From CAVRQM01 sp963756975 (lineage in GTDB: Bacteria; Pseudomonadota; Alphaproteobacteria; Acetobacterales; Acetobacteraceae), in the NCBI GenBank assembly GCA_963756975.1, contig CAVWPS010000002.1, positions 1 to 64,000 of the forward strand: DNA of 64,000 bases, read 5' to 3'. Shown one piece after another: positions 1 through 8,236 of this stretch. Under the pieces are notes generated by a model. The model ran no database searches, was not told where the DNA came from, and saw only the letters and a program-made list of their open reading frames with translations. The position numbers and the translations under genes were made by a program. Position 1 is the stretch's first letter. Each line of letters opens with the position of its first letter.

Positions 1-188
1 AGCGAATGCGATGATTTGCAGCAGCCGCCCACGCCGGACGAATCGTCGCACACGCACGGCATCCCGTTGCGCGTGGTCGTCGGACTTGTTTCAGGGGAGA
101 GAGGAGATCGCCTTGGGCGACCGGTCGGGGCGGCACACGAAGTGCCCAGGCGCCGAAGCGGAACGTCACGCCGGCTATGATTTGAGAA
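1..188. other. left-edge segment with no assignable gene
   Basis: Forward frame 1 is open from the window edge to a TGA at about 178-180 and could be the tail of a gene lying to the left. The peptide has no motif I recognise. The longer forward frame over this stretch runs straight through the tRNA-Glu gene and is therefore not credible. Confidence 0.3.
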
Positions 189-264
189 TGGCGTCCCGTA
201 GGGGATTCGAACCCCTGTTACCGCCGTGAGAGGGCGGTGTCCTAGGCCTCTAGACGAACAGGAC
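189..264 (-). tRNA. tRNA-Glu (anticodon CUC)
   Basis: Read on the minus strand, the segment folds into a cloverleaf. The 7-bp acceptor stem begins GTCCTGT and pairs with ACGGGAC. The anticodon stem CCGCC/GGCGG holds loop CTCTCAC, giving anticodon CTC. The T-arm carries GGTTCGAATCC. The 3' CCA is encoded at 191-189. The gene stands alone, with no second tRNA beside it. Confidence 0.97.
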
Positions 265-327
265 CGCGTGGCGGGCTTCTACCGGGTGGGCGGGCCGACT
301 TCAAGCCGTCATGGTTCAGCAGGGCCG

Positions 328-477
328 TCATGAGCCTGACGCCGGCTTGGCGGCCCGGCGGCAGGCGTCGGAGCAGTAGCGCACCTCGTCCCACACCTTC
401 GCCCATTTCTTGCGCCACGCGAACGGCCGGCCGCACACGGCGCACACCTTGGTCGGCAGGTCGCCCTTGCGCACCAT
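328..477 (-). CDS. DUF2256 family mini-protein (49 aa)
   Basis: This 49-residue protein is strongly basic and carries two cysteine pairs, C12-x2-C15 and C35-x3-C39, separated by a tryptophan-rich stretch (WRKKWAKVWDEVRYC). That layout is the hallmark of the small DUF2256 family, which is widespread in bacteria and presumably binds zinc. Its molecular role is not established. The ATG at 477 opens MVRKGDLPTKVC, matching the usual start of the family. It lies between tRNA-Glu and a membrane protein gene on the same strand, with a 16-bp gap to the latter. The assignment rests on the family signature alone. Confidence 0.85.
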   Translation of the reverse strand: MVRKGDLPTKVCAVCGRPFAWRKKWAKVWDEVRYCSDACRRAAKPASGS

Positions 478-493
478 CTTCACGGCGTCACCA

Positions 494-775
494 TCACGGG
501 GTCAGCGCCACCCGCAGCAGCACCCTGCCGTCCCGCGCGTCCAGCACCGCGAGACGGTCCGGGCCGCCGCCCGTCAGCGACAGCACGATCCGGTCGCCGG
601 ACGCGGTGACGGCGGCGATGCGCGTCCCCGCCGGCTCGTGCAGCGCCGCCGGGCCGGCCGCGACCGTCGTGCCACCCGCGCGGCGGATGATGGTGACCAC
701 GATGGTCGCGACTCCGGCCACGATCAGGACCGACATCACCGCCACCGCCGCCTTCAGCCAGCCGAGCCGTGTCAT
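494..775 (-). CDS. small single-pass membrane protein, DUF6476-like
   Basis: The 93-residue product has one hydrophobic segment at about residues 8-30, followed by a basic RR and a short soluble domain rich in Gly, Val and Arg (ending DGRVLLRVALTP). This suggests an inner-membrane anchor with a small periplasmic or cytoplasmic beta-rich domain. It resembles the uncharacterised DUF6476 proteins common in Acetobacteraceae, but I recall only general architecture. The ATG at 775 was chosen because the hydrophobic segment follows directly. It starts only 34 bp from the divergent rluD start, so the two genes share a control region. Function unknown. Confidence 0.7.
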   Translation of the reverse strand: MTRLGWLKAAVAVMSVLIVAGVATIVVTIIRRAGGTTVAAGPAALHEPAGTRIAAVTASGDRIVLSLTGGGPDRLAVLDARDGRVLLRVALTP

Positions 776-809
776 TTCCCATTCCCCGCAACCGGCGTTA
801 GCACCACCC

Positions 810-1832
810 ATGGACAGCGCCGACGACGATCTGATCGACACCATAGATGACGACGCGCCGCCAGCCGCCTTCGTCCACCGTGTCGCCGCCGAGGAGGCCG
901 GCACCCGGCTCGACCGGCTGCTGGCCGAACGCAGCGGCCGCAGCCGGTCCAAGATCAAGGATTTGATCGAGGCCGGGCACCTGACCATCGACGGCCGCCC
1001 GGCCCGCGAGCCCGCCGCCGCCGCGCGGGCCGCGACGACGCTGGTGCTGATGGCGCCGCCGCCCGTCTCCGCCGAGCCGTTGCCGGAGGCGATCCCGCTG
1101 ACGATCCTGTACGAGGACGGCGACCTGATCGTGCTCGACAAGCCGGCCGGGCTGGTCGTCCACCCTGCCCCGGGCAATTTCACCGGCACGCTGGTCAACG
1201 CGCTGCTGCACCATTGCGGCGACACGCTGCCGGGCATCGGCGGGCAGCGGCGGCCGGGGATCGTCCACCGGCTCGACAAGGACACGTCCGGGGTGATGGT
1301 CGTGGCCAAAACCGAGGCCGCGCTCGCCACCCTGTCGGCCGCGTTCGCCGCGCGCGATGTGGAGCGGGCGTATCTGGCGCTGGTGTGGGGGCTGCCGAAC
1401 CCGGCCAACGGCGAGATCGAGGGTGCGATCGGCCGCGATCCGCGCGACCGCAAGCGGATGGCGGTGACGCGTGGCGGCAAGCCGGCGCTGACCCGCTACC
1501 GCCTGCTGGACCAGCACGGGGGCGCGGTCAGCCTGCTCGAATGCCGGCTCGCGACCGGGCGGACGCACCAGATCCGGGTCCATCTGGCGGCGCGCGGGCA
1601 CCCCGTCGTGGGCAACTCGGTCTACCTCCGGCGCATCCCCGCCCTGGCGCGCGGGCTGGAGGCGCCGGTGCGGGCGCAGCTGCTGGATTTCCCGCGTCAG
1701 GCGCTGCACGCAAGGACGCTCGGCTTCACCCATCCGCGCACCGGCGAGACGCTGCGGTTCGACACCCCGCCCCCACCCGACATGGCTGCCCTGCTGCGGA
1801 CGCTGGAATTAACCGGACCTGTGCAGTCTTAA
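810..1832 (+). CDS. rluD: 23S rRNA pseudouridine synthase, RluD family
   Basis: The 340-residue protein has an acidic N-terminal tail, an S4 RNA-binding domain at about residues 22-80 (RLDRLLAERSGRSRSKIKDL), and a RluA-type pseudouridine synthase domain. The catalytic loop is HRLDKDTSG, with the essential Asp at residue 156. The later RTHQIRVHLAARGHP motif is intact. RluD makes pseudouridines in helix 69 of 23S rRNA. RluC and RluA share the fold, but the S4 domain plus this motif favour RluD. The open frame extends to about 330, but the ATG at 810 fits the family length and lies 34 bp from the divergent gene. rpoH follows on the same strand, and this pair is often adjacent in Alphaproteobacteria. 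Confidence 0.9.
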   Translation: MDSADDDLIDTIDDDAPPAAFVHRVAAEEAGTRLDRLLAERSGRSRSKIKDLIEAGHLTIDGRPAREPAAAARAATTLVLMAPPPVSAEPLPEAIPLTILYEDGDLIVLDKPAGLVVHPAPGNFTGTLVNALLHHCGDTLPGIGGQRRPGIVHRLDKDTSGVMVVAKTEAALATLSAAFAARDVERAYLALVWGLPNPANGEIEGAIGRDPRDRKRMAVTRGGKPALTRYRLLDQHGGAVSLLECRLATGRTHQIRVHLAARGHPVVGNSVYLRRIPALARGLEAPVRAQLLDFPRQALHARTLGFTHPRTGETLRFDTPPPPDMAALLRTLELTGPVQS

Positions 1833-1836
1833 TTGG

Positions 1837-1865
1837 TTGACCACGCGCCGGGTGCGGAGTATCAC
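1837..1865 (+). promoter_or_regulatory. candidate housekeeping promoter for rpoH
   Basis: TTGACC at 1837-1842 and TATCAC at 1860-1865 are separated by exactly 17 bp, a good sigma-70-like spacing. They sit at the head of a 216-bp untranslated leader before rpoH. The leader would then be about 175 nt, long enough for the structure-based control known for rpoH in other bacteria. I did not find a convincing conserved fold by eye. Confidence 0.4.
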
Positions 1866-2048
1866 CCTAAATCACGGCGGGAGCGGTGCCTCCCGAACGA
1901 CCCAGCCCGGGCGGCAGCCAGACCGAACGTCCATCGGTGCCGCCTTGGGTGACAACGGGTTTACCGCACCAGAGACCCGGAAACCGCAGCGACCCCTTCG
2001 CCGTATTGGGAAGGAACGCCCGGATCGCCGGACACAGGGAGCCTGATC

Positions 2049-2945
2049 ATGGCCGCCAGCGTCGTCAACGTCGCCCCCGAGGGCAACCTAACGCGGTATC
2101 TCCAGGAGATCCGCAAATTCCCCATGCTGACGCCCGAGGAAGAACTCAGCCTGTCGCACCGCTGGCGCGACAGCGAGGACACCGAGGCGGCGCATAAGCT
2201 CGTCACGTCGCATCTGCGCCTCGTGGCGAAGATCGCGATGGGCTATCGCGGCTACGGCCTGCCGGTCGGCGAGCTGATCAGCGAGGGCAACGTCGGCATG
2301 ATGCAGGCGGTCAAGCGCTTCGACCCCGACCGCGGCTTCCGCCTCGCGACCTATGCGATGTGGTGGATCCGCGCCGCCATCCAGGAATACATCCTGCACA
2401 GCTGGTCGCTGGTGAAGATCGGCACGACCGCCGCCCAGAAGAAGCTGTTCTTCAACCTGCGCCGCCTGAAGGGGCAGATGCAGGCGATCGACGACGGCGA
2501 CCTGCAGCCGGAGCAGGTGGCGCGGATCGCCCACGTGCTCGCCGTGCCGGAGCAGGACGTGGTGAGCATGAACCGCCGCCTCGCCGCCCCGGACAACAGC
2601 CTGAACGCGCCGGTCCGCGCCGATAGCGAGGGCGAGTGGCAGGATTGGCTGGTCGACGACGCCGAGAGCCAGGAGACGGTGCTCGCCGACAACGAGGAGC
2701 TGACCGGCCGCCGCGCGCTGCTCTCCGGCGCCCTAAAGACGCTGAACGACCGCGAGCGGCACATCCTGATCGAGCGGCGGCTGAAGGATAACCCGACGAC
2801 GCTCGAGGAGCTGTCCCAGCAGTACAACATCAGCCGCGAGCGGGTGCGCCAGATCGAGGTTCGCGCGTTCGAGAAGCTCCAGAAGTCGATGCACACGCAG
2901 GTGCAGGAGCGGCGGCGGGCGGCCGCGGCGACGCTGGCCGCCTGA
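2049..2945 (+). CDS. rpoH: RNA polymerase sigma-32 factor (heat shock)
   Basis: The 298-residue protein has sigma regions 1.2, 2, 3 and 4 in order. The RpoH box QKKLFFNLR lies at residues 130-138 and separates sigma-32 from other group 3 factors. Region 2 reads LISEGNVGMMQAVKRFDP and YAMWWIRAAIQEYI. The region 4 helix-turn-helix ends SRERVRQIEVRAFEKL. It directs RNA polymerase to heat-shock promoters. Start ATG 2049 is preceded by GGGAG. The window also encodes likely RpoH clients (hslVU, a DnaJ-class protein), although I saw no clear sigma-32 promoter in front of hslV. Confidence 0.97.
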   Translation: MAASVVNVAPEGNLTRYLQEIRKFPMLTPEEELSLSHRWRDSEDTEAAHKLVTSHLRLVAKIAMGYRGYGLPVGELISEGNVGMMQAVKRFDPDRGFRLATYAMWWIRAAIQEYILHSWSLVKIGTTAAQKKLFFNLRRLKGQMQAIDDGDLQPEQVARIAHVLAVPEQDVVSMNRRLAAPDNSLNAPVRADSEGEWQDWLVDDAESQETVLADNEELTGRRALLSGALKTLNDRERHILIERRLKDNPTTLEELSQQYNISRERVRQIEVRAFEKLQKSMHTQVQERRRAAAATLAA

Positions 2946-3119
2946 ACCTAGGCGGTCGAGGGGCTCGCGCCGGTATGGGCGCGTGCGACGTTGTTATGGA
3001 GCGGCTGCTGCTCGGACCCGCATGCCGCGTGGGTCCGAAAGTGGCGCTGCAAAATGCGTGTCGATGAGGTTGTGGGCGGTCACCGGCCGGGGTGAGGCGG
3101 TTCGCGTTCCGCGACGTGA

Positions 3120-3479
3120 CTAAGGGCAGTGGTCCCAAGGCGCGGAATCGAACTCGGCAAGGACGTCACCGCCGACCGACGTCCTCAACATCTTGAGCTT
3201 GTCGCCGACCACCGCGTAGGTGTCGGTGACCGGCTTCGGGACGTCCGGGTTCGTGTAGGTGACGTTCAGGGTGCCGTCCGCCTCCACCGCGCCGAGCACC
3301 GGCATGGCGGGTCCGTCGGCCGGGCTCGCGAATGTCTCGGGTCCGAACCGGACCACGAGCACGGTGCAATTCTCGCGCCCCCAGGCGCCGACGAACTTGG
3401 CCGGGATTTGCCCGGCATGGGCCGATGCGGCCAATCCTGCCGCGAGTGCCGCCGCCAGGCACGCCGCTTTCGGCATCAT
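3120..3479 (-). CDS. small exported protein, lipocalin-like motif, unknown function
   Basis: The 119-residue product begins with a classical Sec signal peptide (MMPKAACLAAALAAGLAASAHA, cleavage likely after AHA). The mature part is beta-rich and contains IPAKFVGAWGRENC, a G-x-W motif of the kind that opens small lipocalin-like folds, plus two cysteines that could form a disulfide (C39 and the penultimate Cys). The ATG overlaps the stop of the upstream gene by 4 nt (3476-3479), so the two are translationally coupled. I do not recognise the family. A periplasmic partner of the neighbouring membrane-anchored protein is the simplest reading. Confidence 0.65.
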   Translation of the reverse strand: MMPKAACLAAALAAGLAASAHAGQIPAKFVGAWGRENCTVLVVRFGPETFASPADGPAMPVLGAVEADGTLNVTYTNPDVPKPVTDTYAVVGDKLKMLRTSVGGDVLAEFDSAPWDHCP

Positions 3480-3853
3480 TGGCTGGTGATCTTGCCTGTC
3501 TGGATCTGCGTATGGCCGTCCTTCAGGAACAGCCGGTAGTCCATGTGCGCCGGGGCGTTGCCGGTCGACGCGAGATCGACACCGCAGGCGCGGCCGGTCG
3601 CGGTCTCGGCCCCCGACTTGAAGTTGGTCATCGCCGTGACCTCGGTCTTGTTGTCGTGGAAGATGTCGCGAATGCCGGTCTGCACGGCGCTGTCGTCGCA
3701 ATCGAGCAGGCTCGCCGGTGCCAGCCAGTCATAGACGAACGCCGCCGCGATAATCACGGCGCAGACCGTGGTGAACATCGAGGCGTATTTCGTGAGGCGA
3801 GGATAGGTTCGCTTGGCGGCCGGCACCGGGCCGGGAACTGGAACGTCCGACAA
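3476..3853 (-). CDS. membrane-anchored periplasmic protein of unknown function
   Basis: The 125-residue protein has a short basic cytoplasmic N-terminus, one transmembrane segment at about residues 26-46 (MFTTVCAVIIAAAFVYDWLA), and a periplasmic domain of about 75 residues. That domain contains Cys at LDCDD and RACGVDL and ends in a short beta-strand pattern (MDYRLFLKDGHTQIQ). The pattern recalls small bacterial proteins that resemble lipoproteins, but I cannot name a family. It is the first gene of a two-gene operon with the exported protein encoded at 3120-3479 (4-nt overlap). Confidence 0.65.
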   Translation of the reverse strand: MSDVPVPGPVPAAKRTYPRLTKYASMFTTVCAVIIAAAFVYDWLAPASLLDCDDSAVQTGIRDIFHDNKTEVTAMTNFKSGAETATGRACGVDLASTGNAPAHMDYRLFLKDGHTQIQTGKITSQ

Positions 3854-3935
3854 ACTTGATGCTCCCCTGCAACGACTGCGCAGGCATGCACTATTCCGGG
3901 GGCGTCAACAAGACGAATTGGTTAGCGGAGCCGAC

Positions 3936-4383
3936 TTAGTTCACGCTGGCCCGGAGGGACTTGCGAAGTTGCAGAACGTCGTCGCGGAGCGCCACGAGCC
4001 CCGGCAGGTCGCCGCCCATCGCGCAACCGACCGCGCCCGGAATGTGCCGCGCCTGCTCGCGCATCGCGCGGCCGATCGGCGTCAGCGTGATCCGCACCAC
4101 GCGCTGGTCTTCGCGGCTGCGGGTGACGATCCACCAGGCCCGCCGCTTCCATCCGCTTCAGCAGCGGGGTCAGCGTTCCGGAATCCAGATGAAGCCGCGC
4201 GCCAAGCTCCCGCACGGCAAGATTGTCCTGCTCCCACAGAACGATCATCACCGCGTATTGCGGGTAGGTGAGCCCGAGCGGCTCCAGCAGGGGCGCGTAG
4301 GCCCGGCCCAGCGCGTGCATGGTCGAGTAAAGCGCAAAGCACAAAAGCTCATCGACGGTCAGGAAGTCAGCTTCGTCGCCCAT
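3936..4383 (-). pseudogene. ohrR: OhrR-type MarR family peroxide sensor, frameshifted
   Basis: The N-terminal two thirds reads as OhrR, the organic-hydroperoxide-sensing repressor. It has the reactive Cys at residue 15 in LCFALYS, then LTYPQYAVMIVLWE and LDSGTLTPLLKRMEAAGLV, the winged-helix DNA-binding part. At plus-strand 4121-4123 (GGG) the frame is lost. Removing one base restores REDQRVVRITLTPIGRAM and a normal end ASVN-stop at 3936, giving 148 aa, the usual family length. So one extra base disrupts an otherwise intact gene, either a sequence error or a very recent mutation. An AATTGT half-site of the sort OhrR binds lies just upstream of the start. No ohr peroxidase gene is visible nearby. 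Confidence 0.85.
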
Positions 4384-4464
4384 GACTTAATTGTGCATCT
4401 TTTCCAGAGGTTCTGAAAGTGGAAGCCGTAAGCGCGCTCATAATAAAGTCATCGGCTGAAACTG

Positions 4465-5451
4465 TCATCCGCCCGCGACGACGAGGCCGGACGATTCAGC
4501 CACAGCCCGCGACTCGGCCATCGCCCGACCCACGGCCAGCGCCGCCGCCAGCGCGCGGCGTCCGGCCTGCGCGTCCACCACGACCGGTGCCCCGTCGAGC
4601 ACGCTGGCCGCGAACGCCGCGTGCTCGGCCTCCATCGCGTCGTGGTCGCGCCACGTGACCTCCTCCAGCCGGCCGCCGCCGGTGCCGGGCAGCGGAAAGC
4701 CGCGCTCGCGCCCGATCATGGTCAGCTTGCGGCCGGTGAAATCGACCGACATGTAGCCCTCCTGGCTGAACAGCCGCATCTTCCGCTCGGTTTTCAGCGA
4801 AATCCGGCTCGCGGTGATGGTCGCCACCGCCCCGCTCTCGAACCGCACCCGGGCGTTCGCGATGTCCTCGTGCAGGCTCGCGACCGGGGCGCCGAGCGCG
4901 TCCACCGCCGCGATCGGGCTGTCGACCAGGGCCAGCACGAGGTCGAGGTCGTGGATCATCAGGTCGAGGATGACCGAAACGTCGGTCCCGCGCGGCTTGA
5001 ACGGCGCGATCCGCACGCACTCGATATACAGCGGCCGGCGCATCCGGCTGGTGATGGCGCGGTGTTCGGCCGAGTAGCGCAGCAGGTGGCCGACCTGCAG
5101 CACCTTTCCCGCCCGCCGCGCCAACTCGGCCAGCGAATCCGCTTCGTCCAGCGTCGCCGCGATCGGCTTTTCGACCAGCACGTGCCGTCCCGCCAGCAGC
5201 GCCTCGGACGCGAGCCGGTGGTGGGTTTCGGCGGGCGAGGCCACGACGACCGCGTCGCAGGCGGCGAGCAGATCGGGCCAGGCCATGGCCGCGCATTTCG
5301 TCTCGCGGGCCAAAACTCCGGCGCGGGCGGGATCGAGGTCGCTGACGCCGATCAGGCTCGTCCTTGCACCGGAGGCGATCTTGAGAGCGTGGAAACGGCC
5401 GAAATGGCCGCACCCCACGACGCCGACGCGCAGAGATGATGTCTTGGACAT
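4465..5451 (-). CDS. Gfo/Idh/MocA family NAD(P)-dependent oxidoreductase
   Basis: The 328-residue protein opens with a Rossmann fold (VGVVGCGHFGRFHALKI, residues 9-25). It then has the family's EKP motif (HVLVEKPIA, about residues 92-100), in which the lysine acts in catalysis, and the C-terminal alpha/beta substrate domain with IHDLDL. These enzymes oxidise or reduce sugars and sugar-like substrates with NAD(P). The precise substrate cannot be read from the sequence. In many Alphaproteobacteria a close relative sits among the lpx genes for lipid A, but here the neighbours are ohrR and secD, so the context does not help. ATG 5451 directly precedes the Rossmann fold. Confidence 0.85.
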   Translation of the reverse strand: MSKTSSLRVGVVGCGHFGRFHALKIASGARTSLIGVSDLDPARAGVLARETKCAAMAWPDLLAACDAVVVASPAETHHRLASEALLAGRHVLVEKPIAATLDEADSLAELARRAGKVLQVGHLLRYSAEHRAITSRMRRPLYIECVRIAPFKPRGTDVSVILDLMIHDLDLVLALVDSPIAAVDALGAPVASLHEDIANARVRFESGAVATITASRISLKTERKMRLFSQEGYMSVDFTGRKLTMIGRERGFPLPGTGGGRLEEVTWRDHDAMEAEHAAFAASVLDGAPVVVDAQAGRRALAAALAVGRAMAESRAVAESSGLVVAGG

Positions 5452-5560
5452 GCGAGGGCCTTAGCATTCCGTGCGGGTTGCGTCGCCGTTCCCCGGTCGT
5501 CATTACTCCGCCGCCGCCCGGAGCCGCTCTCCAGGCCGCCTGGAGCCTCCACGCCCGCCC

Positions 5561-7132
5561 ATGATGTATTTCGGCCGCGCCAAAACCCTGTTCGTGCTGA
5601 TCGTCTGCGTGATCGGATTGCTGCTCGCCGCGCCGAACGTGCTGCCGAGCCCCGGCGGCGGGGTGCCCTGGAACCGGATCAACCTCGGCCTCGACCTGCG
5701 CGGCGGCAGCTACCTGCTGCTGGAACTCGACATGGCGACCGTGGTGCGCGAACGGCTCGACGGCATGCAGGACAGCGCCCGCCGCGCGCTCGACCGGGCC
5801 GGCGTGCGGCCGTACACGCTGGCGGTCGACGCGGCGAACAACCGGCTCGTCGCCCGCATCCCGGACGCGGCCAAGCGCGACACCGCCGCGACGGCCCTGA
5901 AGGATGTCGCCACCGCCGCCGGCACGCCCGGTCAGTCCGACATCGACGTGGTCGCGACCGGTGACGGCATCGCGATGGTGCTGTCGAAGGCCGGTCTGGC
6001 CGAGCGCGAAAGCTCGGCGATCGCGCAGTCGATCGAGATCGTGCGCCGCCGCATCGACGGCAGCGGCGTCGCCGATCCGGTGATCGCGCGCCAGGGCAAC
6101 GACCGGATCGTGGTGCAACTGCCGGGGATCGACGACCCGGCCCAGATCAAGGCGCTGCTCGGCAAGACGGCGCGGATGACCTTCCGCCTGACCGACGACG
6201 CGGCCGACCCACGCTCCACCGTGGCACCGCCCGGTGCCGACCTGCTGCCGATGGAAGACACGCCGGGTGCGAAGATCGCGGTGTTCCGCCATGTCGAGGT
6301 CGACGGCGCCAACCTCACCGACGCGCGGGCGAAACTCGACACGCAGAACAACGAATGGGTGGTGTCGTTCACCTTCGACAGCCTCGGCACCGCCCGGTTC
6401 GCCGCCGTCAGCACCGCCAATGTCGGCCACCGGTTCGCGATCGTGCTCGACAACGACGTCATCAGCGCCCCCGTGATTCGTGAGCCGATCACCGGCGGCA
6501 GCGGCCAGATCAGCGGCCATTTCGACGCGCAGAGCGCCGCCAACCTCGCCGTCCTGCTGCGCGCCGGCGCCCTGCCCGCCCCGCTGACGGTGATCGAGGA
6601 GCGCAGCGTCGGGCCGGAGCTCGGGGCCGACAGCATCCGCGCCGGTGCCATCTCGCTCGGCGTCGGCTTCCTGCTGGTCGTCGCCTTCATGGGCATTTTC
6701 TACGGTCTGTTCGGCTGGTTCGCGAACGTCGCCCTGGTGCTGAACCTGGTGCTGATGCTCGCCGTCCTGTCGCTGATCGGGGCCACGCTGACCCTGCCCG
6801 GCATGGCCGGCATCCTGCTGACGCTCGGCATGGCGGTCGACGCCAACATCCTGATCAACGAGCGCATCCGCGAGGAGGTCCGCAACGGCCGCTCGCCGCT
6901 GAACGCGATGGAGGTCGGGTTCCGCCGCGCCTACACCACGATCATCGACAGCAACGCGACCGCGTTCCTCGCCCACGTGATGCTGTTCATCTTCGGCAAC
7001 GGCCCGGTGCGCGGCTTCGCGGTCACGATCACCGTCGGCATCGTCACCACCCTGTTCACCGCGACCGTCGTGGCCCGGCTGCTGATGGTGCGCTGGTATG
7101 CCGCCACCCGCCCGTCGCTGCTGCCGGTCTGA
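5561..7132 (+). CDS. secD: protein translocase subunit SecD
   Basis: The 523-residue inner-membrane protein has one N-terminal transmembrane helix, the signature NLGLDLRGGSYLLLELDM, a large periplasmic domain with the P1 repeat, and five C-terminal transmembrane helices. The latter include LTLPGMAGILLTLGMAVDANILINERIREE, the conserved region that forms the proton-conducting part with SecF. SecDF uses the proton motive force to pull exported proteins through SecYEG. The frame is open upstream, but ATG 5561 (MMYFGRAK) puts the first helix in the normal place. secF follows after 10 bp. yajC, often next to secD, is not present here. Confidence 0.97.
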   Translation: MMYFGRAKTLFVLIVCVIGLLLAAPNVLPSPGGGVPWNRINLGLDLRGGSYLLLELDMATVVRERLDGMQDSARRALDRAGVRPYTLAVDAANNRLVARIPDAAKRDTAATALKDVATAAGTPGQSDIDVVATGDGIAMVLSKAGLAERESSAIAQSIEIVRRRIDGSGVADPVIARQGNDRIVVQLPGIDDPAQIKALLGKTARMTFRLTDDAADPRSTVAPPGADLLPMEDTPGAKIAVFRHVEVDGANLTDARAKLDTQNNEWVVSFTFDSLGTARFAAVSTANVGHRFAIVLDNDVISAPVIREPITGGSGQISGHFDAQSAANLAVLLRAGALPAPLTVIEERSVGPELGADSIRAGAISLGVGFLLVVAFMGIFYGLFGWFANVALVLNLVLMLAVLSLIGATLTLPGMAGILLTLGMAVDANILINERIREEVRNGRSPLNAMEVGFRRAYTTIIDSNATAFLAHVMLFIFGNGPVRGFAVTITVGIVTTLFTATVVARLLMVRWYAATRPSLLPV

Positions 7133-7142
7133 GGACGCGCAC

Positions 7143-8129
7143 ATGGCCCGCACCACCACCTACCCCGCCTGGCTCAAGCCCGCGCTGCGCCTCGTGCCGG
7201 AGGGGACGAGCCTGCATTTCATGCGCGGCCGGTTCATCGGGCTGATCGTCTCGGCCGTGCTGTCGACCGCCTCGATCGCGCTCTACATCTACCCGGGCCT
7301 CAACTACGGCCTCGACTTCAAGGGCGGCATCGTGATGGAGGCGCGCGCCCCCGCCGCCGCCGACCTCGGCAAGCTGCGGTCGGCGTTGCAGTCCCAAGGT
7401 GTGCCGGAGGTCGGCGTCCAGCGGTTCGGCGCGCCCGAGGACGTGATGATCCGCGCCGCCGTGCAGCCGACCGAGCAGGCGAACCAGGCGGTCGTGACGA
7501 AGGTGCGCGCGGCGCTGGAGCAGGCGCAGCCGGGCACGAAGGTGCTGCGGACCGATCAGGTCGGCGGATCGGTGTCCAAGGAGCTGTTCAACAACGGCCT
7601 GTGGGCGCTCGGCCTCTCGCTCGCGATGATCCTGGTCTACATCTGGCTGCGGTTCGAGTGGCAGTTCGCCGTTGGTGCCGTCATCACGCTGATCCTGGAC
7701 GTGACCAAGGCGGTCGGGTTCCTGGTGGTGACGCGGTTCGAGTTCGACCTCGTCATGGTCGGCGCGATCCTGACGATCATCGGCTATTCGACCAACGACA
7801 AGGTGGTCGTCTACGACCGGGTTCGCGAAAACCTACGCAAGTACAAGACGATGCCGCTGCGCGAGCTGATCGATTTGTCGATCAACGAGACGCTGAACCG
7901 GACGCTCGGCACGTCGATGACGGTGTTCCTCGCCGCCCTGCCGCTCGCCCTGTTCGGTGGTGCCACGCTCTCCGGCTTCGCGTGGGTGATGCTGTTCGGG
8001 ATCGTGGTCGGCACCTCGTCCTCGATCTTCATCGCGGCCCCGATCCTGTTGTTCCTGGGTGCCAAACGCCTGCGCCGCGCGCCCGCGCCGGCGGTGACGA
8101 TCCAGGCCGCCACCAAGCCGGTCCGCTAA
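7143..8129 (+). CDS. secF: protein translocase subunit SecF
   Basis: The 328-residue partner of SecD has the matching signature LNYGLDFKGGIVME near the N-terminus and five C-terminal transmembrane helices. Among them is TIIGYSTNDKVVVYDRVREN, the conserved segment containing the Asp used in proton coupling. It follows secD by 10 bp in the same operon. The ATG at 7143 was chosen because it gives MARTTTYPAWLKPALRLVPEG. This is a proline-containing cytoplasmic lead typical of alphaproteobacterial SecF. Confidence 0.97.
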   Translation: MARTTTYPAWLKPALRLVPEGTSLHFMRGRFIGLIVSAVLSTASIALYIYPGLNYGLDFKGGIVMEARAPAAADLGKLRSALQSQGVPEVGVQRFGAPEDVMIRAAVQPTEQANQAVVTKVRAALEQAQPGTKVLRTDQVGGSVSKELFNNGLWALGLSLAMILVYIWLRFEWQFAVGAVITLILDVTKAVGFLVVTRFEFDLVMVGAILTIIGYSTNDKVVVYDRVRENLRKYKTMPLRELIDLSINETLNRTLGTSMTVFLAALPLALFGGATLSGFAWVMLFGIVVGTSSSIFIAAPILLFLGAKRLRRAPAPAVTIQAATKPVR

Positions 8130-8236
8130 AATCCGGGACCGCGTGCGGCGCTCTCGAATTTAAACGTTGCGTTATCGGTTTCGGGCGGTAACTCATCCTG
8201 TATGGCCAGTCCTCGCCCGGCGGAGATCGATCGGGC

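Noticed and set aside
4496..7159. 887-aa open frame on the minus strand opposite secD and the dehydrogenase
   Set aside because: It runs antisense to a well-supported secD and in another frame of the dehydrogenase. It has the Arg/His/Gln-rich low-complexity look of GC-driven shadow frames.
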